DNA from: Protea cynaroides
Taxonomy: Eukaryota; Streptophyta; Magnoliopsida; Proteales; Proteaceae
Direction of reading: 5' to 3'
Length of the DNA: 64,000 nt
NCBI GenBank assembly: GCA_028583415.1
Contig: CM053266.1
Span: 29,016,942 to 29,080,941, forward strand
This document shows, one piece after another, positions 56,981 to 64,000 of this stretch (positions within the stretch are counted from its first letter, which is position 1; the number at the start of each line of letters is the position of its first letter). The notes beneath the pieces were generated by a model that did not search any database, had not been told where the DNA came from, and saw only the letters and a list, made by a program, of their open reading frames with translations. The translations under genes and the position numbers were made by a program.

Positions 56981-57430
56981 ATTTATTTTATTTGTTTCAG
57001 TTATTTTATTAAAGTGATGTAAAGATATTTAATTATGTTTGGAATTTAGATAATTGAATACTTATTTAAACTTATCAATAGAATACTCAGTTCATTTATT
57101 TAAAGACTTCCGCTGTATTTATTATATTCTGATTGTGGTTATGTGCAATGGTTTGTATGAGTGGACACTGTCACACCCCAATTTTGGCTGAACCAGAAGT
57201 GTGAGTGAACCGGCTTCAAATCACGGTTCACACCAGGATCTCAATAGACCGTGTCAACCAATCATTCCCAAGCAATCTAACTTAATCAAGAGTAATACAT
57301 AGCAGTGGAATTAAAATATAAATGAACTGAACTCTATGTTATAATTAAAATAAATACTCAAATTATTCCATCATTCATAAAATTTAAGTAATAATTATTA
57401 CAAAGTTTTAACAGAAAATAAAACCAATCA

Positions 57431-57559
57431 CTAAGAAAAGACACAGAACGAGCACTCGCATGACGCATCATGCTCGTCCTCCACTGGCTGGGAGTCCAGG
57501 GCAGCCACCTTGCTGTAAGCTGGAGCAGTCATAAAGTCCTCCACCGTATACCCTGCATC
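57431..57559 (-). CDS. LTR-encoded 42-residue peptide frame (copy in LTR 2)
   Basis: Minus strand, after TTTTCAGATCTT: DAGYTVEDFMTAPAYS, then ...EDEHDASCECSFCVFS and stop. Same length as the other two intact copies. The acceptor here (TTCTTTTCAG) is the clearest of the set. Confidence 0.55.
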   Translation of the reverse strand, partial: DAGYTVEDFMTAPAYSKVAALDSQPVEDEHDASCECSFCVFS

Positions 57560-57949
57560 AAGATCTGAAAAGAAATATACATATATTTGGGTGAGCTCAC
57601 AACTTAGCTCAGTAAGTACAAGACCAATGCAACATACAATATGTATGGAATAACATTATAATTGGGTCAGGTATAACTTGCAAACATGCTATGGTAAGGT
57701 TTGGCGGCCACCGCACCTCCATGCACGAGAGTGTGAGCACACCCAACAGTCAGGCACCTACCACACTACTGCTGTTTCCCCACATCACTCACTCCAGTAT
57801 GGAGATAGGGCTCGAGTCTGGCAGGCAGGAGGAACCACAATCCCACGTCCTCCCCCTGATACCCCATACTGTACCAATACCTAAACCCCTATTGGCAAAG
57901 GCTTGCAAGTGGGTTCCGTTTCTAACCAGTCCTAAATGTCAATACAGTA

Positions 57950-58215
57950 TCAATGGCCCTACCCCAGCATGGCTCCCTACGATATAGAGATAGGGCTCGA
58001 GTCTGGTGGGCAGGAAGAACCACAATCCCACGTCCTCCCCCTGATACCCTATTCGCACCAAGTCTGCTAAAGTAAAAGGTATTATGACCCTACCCCAGCA
58101 CAACTCCCTACGACATAGGGATAGGACTCGAGTCTGGTGGGCAGAAAGAACCAAAATCCCACGTCCTCCCCCTGATACCCTATTCGCACTGAGTTTGCTA
58201 AGGTAGAAGGCGATA
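57950..58215 (-). repeat. LTR-internal tandem repeat, period 131 (LTR 2)
   Basis: ACCCCAGCA-CTCCCTACGA-type units begin near 57961 and 58092, each carrying CCACGTCCTCCCCCTGATAC; a further partial unit lies at about 57785-57870. Homologous to the repeat in LTR 1. Confidence 0.8.
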
Positions 58216-60540
58216 CGAGAAAAGTGTTACCTGTGGATATATCCAGGGCACACCCCCCTTCACATTCCACACACTAACTAAAACATACACATGCCTAACA
58301 TCCAACAATCCTAGCATATGAAATGCATGAGTAGATAATAATAAAAGAGACAACTACATGGCATGTGAGATGCACAAACATCAAGTAATCAGATAAACAT
58401 GAAATTATTCACAAGGTTTACTGTTCTTTAATTAATTAGAATTTGGGGTCTTGTCCCTTACCTGACACGTGATAAAACTCTCACTCTGCGTCACAGGGTT
58501 TACTCACGTTGTCTACAGGTCCTACATAATCATATCTTTATGTTAGAATCCATTTATTAAAGTTTTAGAGGTCAGAACCAGGTTTGGCCAAGCAAACCAG
58601 GCTCGGGAAGCATACCGATCGCAGGTACCGGTATCAGTATTGTGAGACCGGTATGTGCCACCGGTATGTATACCGGTTGTGGTATATACCGGTTGCACAC
58701 AGGTGAAGCCTGTATGTGCCTCCGATATACACCACAGGCCCATACCGCCGGACCTTGTGTCCTACCGGTATAGTCCGTGGTCTGGATCCGAGGGCCGATC
58801 TCGGATCTCCCTTTCCCTTTGGTCATTGGCTCGATTTCTAGGGTTTCTCTTAACCCATTCTAAGATTCAAAAACTCTATTGGTCTTTTGATTTCGACTAG
58901 AATGCCGTATCAAATCTAGGTTAGATCCGAATGAGAAAACTAATGGAAATCCTAGGCTTTTTGGATCACTGCGCCACTTCACGGCTCCGATCCGACATCC
59001 TAATATTATTAATAGTATAGAGCACTTACCGGCGGTGTTCGTCGATTGGCGGCATGCTCCTCTACTGAAGTCTCCTTCCTGGGCGGCCTCTTCTCCTTGC
59101 TCCTTCTCAACTCTTCTCCAGACAGCTAGGGTTTGAGAAGGATCAATGGAGTGGGATCATCCCTATAAATAGAAGAGAGCCGTTCTTGGGAAGGTTTTCC
59201 ATGATTGGAAACTTTCCAAGTTTCCATTCGGAGGGAGGGACCCGCTTGTAAGACCCGTATCAAACTAACCCGGTCTTATCACCTTGAACCAGGTTTACCC
59301 ATCATGGTTGATTCAAATGGACCAAGGGCGTGAAAGAGATCGTGATCCCAGGTATCAAATCGACCCAAAAACACTTATATTAGGGGGAGGGTCGCATACC
59401 CAGCAAGGGAGGGTCGGACCCCCCCAAGACAGAAAGTTAGACCCTCTGTTTTACAGGGAGGGTCGGACACATTAGAAACCTAGGGTCGACGGGATCATCG
59501 ACCCTCCCAACGACCCTCAGTTTCCGTCGAAGTTGAAATTGAAAAATTTCCATAATTTCGATTGGGATTCTTTCCTAATCTCAAAGGGGCTTATTTATTA
59601 TGTTTATACTCTATTGAAATGACGTCCCTAAGCCTCTTTCACTCCTTTTACAACCCTAATCGAATTGAGAGAAAGAGAAGAGAAGGAAGAGAAACAAGGT
59701 AGAGAAGAAAGCAAAAGGAGAAGAGTTGCAGAGAAGGAGTGTTCTTCTCAGGTATGGATACTAATTCCATGAGTTTCTACAGGCCTTAGGTTAGATAATG
59801 ATGAGAGTGTGATCTCGGAGAAACCCAAACCATCAACCCATGGTTAGATTTTCATGGAAAACCATGGGAGAATACATGAAAGCTATTTGGGTGGGTGATT
59901 CATGGTTCTAGACCATGGAATGCATGTTGAATGGACTGTAGAAGCAAGCCATAGGACCCTAAACACGAAGAATGAATTAAAAGGAGGAAAATTGACCAAA
60001 ACCACCGAGGGTCGCACAGAGGGTCGATGACCATCCGACCCTATGTGATCCTGAGTATCGACCCTCAGGGTTCTGGAAGTTCAGATTTGGGGAGGGTCGC
60101 ACCCAGGGTTGATTATGACTCCGACCCTACCTCCGACCCTCAGTTAACAGAATGGTTTTTAAATTCAGAATTAATTCTAATTAAATTCTATCGACTTTGT
60201 TAGGTCTTCTAGCAATATAATAACATTATAAAGGTGATTCTAAAGCTTGAAAGAGTATCTATTAGCAAGCTAAGGTGAGGAAACGGAAGTCTAAACTAAT
60301 TGATAAATAACAAACTATTTTTTCTTTTCTTGAGTCCAATGCCATATTTGAATCTATGCACCTATGTTTGTAATGTGCATACAACATGTCATCCAATATT
60401 TCTATTACTTGTTCATGCATATTTATTTTATTGTTTATAACATGATGATGATGATGATGATAGGAATAGGCATGTGATTGTATGTGTGTGGTTGGTGTAC
60501 TTGATGCGAGCGAGTATCAGGGGAGGTGTGATGAGAACGT

Positions 60541-60977
60541 CAATAAACGTTAACCTTTGGCGGGTTTCAGCACTTTAGCTCTATCCCTAACTCAAGTCTT
60601 GTGCATTAGCATCATCGTATCGCCATTACTTTAGCAGAACTATTATGTCGTAGAGTATCAGGGGAGGTGGTCTCAGTCCTTGTAGTCTCTGACTCTACCG
60701 GGGGGCCTTAGCTCTATCTCTATGGACATTCTGAGGGATGCTGGGGTGAGGCCTTGGATACATTGTTTGGCATTAGGATTGGTTAGTTGCGAGCCCAGTT
60801 TGTAAGCCCTCGCCAGCAGGGGTTTACGTGTTGGTATGGCACTATACAGCAATAAACGTTAACCTTTGTTGTATAATGTTCATGATTAGGGTGGATGGGG
60901 ACGACAATAAACGTTAACCTTTGGGCGGACTTCCACACCCTGTGTATAGAGGCGGGGTCAATAAACGTTAACCTTTG
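60541..60977 (+). repeat. Four exact copies of a 19-bp sequence in LTR 3
   Basis: CAATAAACGTTAACCTTTG at 60541-60559, 60850-60868, 60905-60923 and 60959-60977. At the fourth site LTRs 1 and 2 are continuous without it (GAGGTGCGGTGGCCGCC), so there it is a clean 19-bp gain. Confidence 0.95.
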
Positions 60978-61127
60978 ACCACCCAACCTTTCTATTGCGC
61001 ATTGCAAACTATAAACCAGACCAAAGATATGAATTGATTGCATGCATATGTATTGTTGCATTGTTTTGTTTGCTCACTGAGCCATGATGTGTGCTCACCC
61101 CTCGACGTAGAATATTTTTTAGTTGAT

Positions 61128-61256
61128 GATGCAGGTTATACCGTTGAAGATTATGTAAACGCTCCAGCTTATGGGAACGTAGCGGCAATGGAAGTTGAAG
61201 CTGAAGTGGATACACATGACTCCTCTTGCGAGTGCAACTCATGTGTATTTGATTAG
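61128..61256 (+). CDS. LTR-encoded 42-residue peptide frame (copy in LTR 3)
   Basis: After TTTTTTAGTT: DAGYTVEDYVNAPAYG, then ...THDSSCECNSCVFD and stop. The frame is open upstream to an ATG at 61038 (72 residues), but that extension is not shared with the other copies. Same length and Cys spacing as in LTRs 1 and 2. Confidence 0.55.
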   Translation, partial: DAGYTVEDYVNAPAYGNVAAMEVEAEVDTHDSSCECNSCVFD

Positions 61257-61546
61257 ATATTTTCTTAGTTTTCTTACTTGGATTTATTATGGACATGTAT
61301 TTGATATTTATTTATGTCTCAATTGATACAGAATAATTTTCTATTTAAATATTAATATCACAGTAGATTCTTAGTTCATTTTACTATAAGACTTCCGCTA
61401 TTATATATTTACTCTGATTATGAATGTGGATGTATGGAGTTTAGATAACACGGATACAGCCTACTCGAGATCCTGGTTGAACCGTTGGTTTGTTAGCGGT
61501 TCATCACACACCATTCTGAATAGTACGGAATTGGGGTGTGACAACT

Positions 61547-61558
61547 TGGTATCAGAGC
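61547..61558 (+). promoter_or_regulatory. Primer-binding site (initiator-Met tRNA)
   Basis: TGGTATCAGAGC three bases after the LTR 3 end, the standard primer site of plant LTR retrotransposons. Confidence 0.9.
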
Positions 61559-61818
61559 ATCTCAGGCCCTGTCCGCTGAACTAGCATACATTCAAGACAA
61601 TTGTGAACCGAGATAGGATAAAAGTAAAAACAGTAATATTAACCCACTATAAACACAATTGATGGTTGAGACCAAATTTAAAAAGAGAATAATGCATCTA
61701 TTAAAAGGGAAACAATTTTACATACAATGAGAGAGCAACAAACGTATATACATAACTAAAGCAGAGTACAGTCCACAACCCGGACAGTTACTCTATAGTA
61801 CAAAGAAAATAAATACAA
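61559..61818 (+). other. Leader of the non-autonomous LTR element
   Basis: Sequence between the PBS and the stop of the antisense frame; no gag start recognised. Confidence 0.5.
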
Positions 61819-62994
61819 TCAAGAAGCTGGAGGTGAAGGAGGAGGCGATGCCTTACGATCTCTGTCATAGTCCTCGGCGTAGACTCTAATCAACCAGGCC
61901 ACCTGAGTTTGAGTCGCCTGAAGACTAGCTGTGAGATCAGTCACCCGCTGATCAGTTCGGCGCTGGGCGTCTAGAAGCTCCTCCATCCTCAGATCAGATC
62001 TGCGCTGAGCCTCTCTGATCTCATGCAACATCTCCATCATACCAGAAGGTGGGCGTGAAGGACCAGCCGCATGAGAAGGACCAGTCTCAGGTGCAGGACC
62101 CGCCGCATAGGAAGTACCAACTCCAGCCGGATGCGTGGGTGAAGGCGGTGGTATCGAGTCGACATCCATATACATGCGGTCATCGTCATCGGCAGGATCC
62201 GCATGAACTCTAGCAGTGGCAGCAGTTGCCTCAGCGTCAGCAATCTCGATGCGAGTGTGAGGGCGCACCATCTCGTTCCTCTCCTCGTCACTGACTTGGG
62301 CATCCCACATACCCATCTTGCAGATAGCCTCCCAATCTAGAGGCGATGAGAAAGTTTTCTCCTGAATCTTCTCATCCACTAAATCAACCCCCAGGCGGGT
62401 AAGCAGAACAGTGATCATACGTCCATAGGGTAGATTACCCCTATGACTAGGCAGTGTGGCACTGATCATAGTCTGCATGATGATGTAAGGAAGGCAGACG
62501 GGCTGTCTAGTGCAAATGTTGTACAGAAGATACTGGGTCAGCTGAGAAACCCTCTTGTAATGGCCACTCTGTGGGATCAGATTATGCTGGATAATCTTGC
62601 AAAAGACCCGTGGAGCAGGACGCATATAGCAAGCTCTCATCTGCCAGCGATCAGGTCGTAGTAGATGACTATCAATCTCAGCCCTCATCTCTAGGGAAAC
62701 GAACTGGGGCTCTCCAAGAGCACAGTAAACCATGGGGCCATCATAGGGAATGCCCAGTAGGTCGGCCAGTTGCCGATAATCGAATGAAATGTTCACTCCC
62801 TTGACATAGCTAGTGATGCGTAGCTCGTGACCCCTATCCACATCATTGTAATCCCCCACCACCTGGAGATTACAATAAAACTGTCGCACTAAATCCGGGC
62901 ATGTGCAAGCATCATAGGTGATGACAGGGAGCCACCCCATATCACCAAAGGCCCTCTCCACGTTGAACAAGGCTAACTCAGCCAAGTTCACCAT
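61819..62994 (-). CDS. Antisense ORF of LTR element (putative plant transposon protein)
   Basis: A 391-residue intact frame, antisense to its retrotransposon. The N-terminal half (about residues 30-230) resembles the 'putative plant transposon protein' domain: an FYCNL-type start, a GVNISFDYRQLADLLGIPYDG block, then PRVFCKIIQHNLIPQSGH, LLYNICTRQPVCLPYIIM and LPYGRMITVLLTRLGVDL. A Pro/Ala/Gly-rich linker follows, then a coiled coil (about 325-375; HEIREAQRRSDLRMEELLDA, QVAWLIRVYAEDY). The frame is open 16 codons above the ATG back to a TAG with an acceptor-like look, so an upstream exon may be missing. Function unknown; such genes accompany non-autonomous or Tat-like plant LTR elements. No gag-pol is present. 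Intactness suggests recent insertion or use in trans. Confidence 0.75.
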   Translation of the reverse strand: MVNLAELALFNVERAFGDMGWLPVITYDACTCPDLVRQFYCNLQVVGDYNDVDRGHELRITSYVKGVNISFDYRQLADLLGIPYDGPMVYCALGEPQFVSLEMRAEIDSHLLRPDRWQMRACYMRPAPRVFCKIIQHNLIPQSGHYKRVSQLTQYLLYNICTRQPVCLPYIIMQTMISATLPSHRGNLPYGRMITVLLTRLGVDLVDEKIQEKTFSSPLDWEAICKMGMWDAQVSDEERNEMVRPHTRIEIADAEATAATARVHADPADDDDRMYMDVDSIPPPSPTHPAGVGTSYAAGPAPETGPSHAAGPSRPPSGMMEMLHEIREAQRRSDLRMEELLDAQRRTDQRVTDLTASLQATQTQVAWLIRVYAEDYDRDRKASPPPSPPAS

Positions 62995-63055
62995 ACGACC
63001 ACCCTCTACCTTCTTACGAGCGTAGTGGGAATACTGTAGTACCTACATGCAAATT

Positions 63056-63088
63056 TCGGGACGAAATTTCTTTTAAGGGTGGTGGAGT
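63056..63088 (+). other. Polypurine tract and pol-end signature
   Basis: TTCGGGACGAAATTTC then TTTTAAGGGTGGTGGAG directly before the LTR start. This is the usual 3' end of Ty3/gypsy internal regions. Confidence 0.8.
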
Positions 63089-64000
63089 TGTAAGACCCGC
63101 ACTCTGAAAATCCGGTCTAACCTTGGTTTTTGTGTCGTGACAGGTCTTCCGATCATCACCGGGTCAGACGGGGCAAGCGGATAACAAACAGGTACGAAAT
63201 CAGACCGAAGTCGACCAATTATACCTGATTTTAGGTATACCGGTCGATGGTACCGGTCTTGGTACCGGTCGACCGGTATGGCCTGCACAGCTATGTGTGG
63301 GAATTTGGAAATTGGTCTCTACGGGTCCCGCTTTCCTGATTTCGAATCCTAGAAGTTTCCTAATCCTAGTAGGGTTACTAAACCCTATTTCTAGCCTATA
63401 AATACACCATTAAGCCTCCTCAAATCCTTTCCATTGTCTCTCACAAACCCTAGAGAAGAGAAAGAGCTTGGAAAGGAGAGGGAGATAGGAAGAAGAAGGA
63501 GGTGCCGCCATTACCGTTTGACGAAGCTCACGCTACGCCTGTCAACGGTAAGTGCTTGAATCCATCTTCTTATTCTGTGTTAGTTGTGTGGGTGGATCAA
63601 TACCATGCAAAGTAGGTATTGATCTAAAACCCTAAATTGGCCAATAAACCCTAAGTTGCCATCAAATCCTAGATTCGAGTTTCGAGATGATATTCATCGA
63701 AACAAGACTTGAATGAGTTGGGGATAACTCTAACTCAAGGCCTAGACTTAGAATGGATAGGAGAAACACTGAAAATCCATGGAGGATGATCGACGGCAGT
63801 CGAAGAACCCATGTATGGTCTTCCGGAGACATACCGGTCGACTATACCGGTTGCACATAGTGCGACCGGTATGTTGCGACCGCTACCTCTCGGGAGGTTG
63901 TCTGTGGGGGACCGGCTGACCATACCGGTCGCCAGTCTTTCCCACAGAGCTGCGACCGGTACATGCCACCGGTCAGCTCTGTGAGGATATTTTGTAATCC
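63089..64000 (+). repeat. LTR 4 (subfamily B), 3' LTR, runs off the window
   Basis: TGTAAGACCCGCACTC; close to LTR 1 (shared GATCATCACCGGGTCAGACG and ACCGGT tracts) and clearly different from LTR 3, although it occupies the 3' LTR position of the same element. Only the first 912 bases are in the window. It carries a TATA box, a donor-like site (63548) and many ACCGGT motifs. Confidence 0.8.
63396..63405 (+). promoter_or_regulatory. TATA box of LTR 4
   Basis: CTATAAATAC, followed by a purine-rich leader (AGAGAAGAGAAAGAGC). LTR 0 has TATATAAAGG at the matching place. Confidence 0.55.

Larger units (their letters stand above)
54954..57168 (+). repeat. LTR 1 (subfamily B), 3' end lost
   Basis: Starts TGTAAGACCTACACTCC, close to LTR 4 at 63089. 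In order: a tract of ACCGGT motifs, a GA-rich leader, a conserved splice donor (CAACG then GTAAGTGC, 55417), more ACCGGT motifs, a 60-bp exon-like block (55926-55985), a tandem repeat of period 138, the small frame at 56852-56980, and an AT-rich tail. It breaks off at 57168 where LTR 2 begins, before the expected GGGGTGTGACA end. Confidence 0.75.
57169..59246 (-). repeat. LTR 2 (subfamily B), minus strand
   Basis: The plus strand starts TGTCACACCCCAATTTTGG, the reverse of a GGGGTGTGACA LTR end. Read on the minus strand it has all parts of LTR 1 (donor, 60-bp block, period-131 repeats, small frame) but lacks the first 230 or so bases, where LTR 3 begins. It inserted into LTR 1 and was then entered by the LTR 3 element. 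Confidence 0.75.
59247..61543 (+). repeat. LTR 3 (subfamily A), 5' LTR of a non-autonomous element
   Basis: TGTAAGACCCGTATC...GGGGTGTGACA, followed at once by a primer-binding site, so it is a 5' LTR. It has repeated GAGGGTCG(G/C)AC motifs where LTRs 1 and 4 have ACCGGT motifs, a GA-rich leader, four exact copies of a 19-bp sequence, and the small frame at 61128-61256. Confidence 0.85.

Noticed and set aside
61038..61127. N-terminal extension to an ATG for the LTR 3 peptide
   Set aside because: Not conserved in LTRs 1 and 2, where an acceptor-like site precedes the shared part.
1..64000. CRISPR arrays, operons, bacterial promoters, rRNA genes
   Set aside because: None seen; repeats are plant microsatellites, LTRs and MITEs, and the genes have plant features.

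Overview
This window is nuclear DNA from a flowering plant. The evidence is a SAUR auxin-response gene, a telomere-repeat-binding (TRB/SMH) gene with plant-type introns, an Au SINE, chromoviral Ty3/gypsy and Ty1/copia retrotransposons with initiator-Met tRNA primer sites, hAT-type MITEs, and many CT/GA/AT microsatellites. The sequence does not identify the species. Gene density is low and most of the window is transposon-derived.

Layout. 0-5 kb: a GGT-filled hAT-like MITE, two foldback elements, no gene. 5.3-5.9 kb: an intact intronless SAUR gene with TATA box and CT-rich leader. 7.2-8.1 kb: a LINE 3' end present twice in tandem. 9.9-11.7 kb: a tRNA-derived SINE and a 1.3-kb terminal-inverted-repeat (TIR) element between AT tracts. 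14.7-20.0 kb: an Au SINE split by a decayed chromovirus whose 3' LTR is itself split by a hAT element; all three carry target-site duplications. 21.6-23.0 kb: an intronless gene for a multi-pass membrane protein of unknown function (minus strand). 23.2-24.7 kb: a second member of the TIR family. 27.2-29.7 kb: a poly(A)-tailed, DUF4283-like retroelement remnant.

32.6-52.1 kb (minus strand): one six-exon TRB gene. Its exons give a 272-residue Myb/linker-histone protein with a clean frame across all five junctions. Intron 3 is 12.8 kb and holds a chromovirus fragment interrupted by a 3.5-kb minus-strand LTR and a hAT element, a MITE, a solo LTR, and a small copia element that is itself interrupted by another solo LTR.

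52.6-64.0 kb: a stack of insertions. LTR 0 is hit by a GGT/CCA MITE, which is hit by LTR 1, which is hit by minus-strand LTR 2, which is hit by a non-autonomous element (5' LTR 3, PBS, antisense 391-residue ORF, PPT, 3' LTR 4) running off the window. The most unusual signal is here: LTRs 1, 2 and 3 each carry a 42-residue reading frame of identical length, preceded by a splice-acceptor-like site. It differs mostly at codon third positions and ends in a Cys-x-Cys-x2-Cys motif. A fourth, related frame sits in the 3.5-kb LTR inside the TRB intron. LTR 3 also carries four exact copies of a 19-bp sequence that is absent from the related LTRs.

Only the SAUR, membrane-protein and TRB genes look like host genes. 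They show no operon-like or pathway link to one another.
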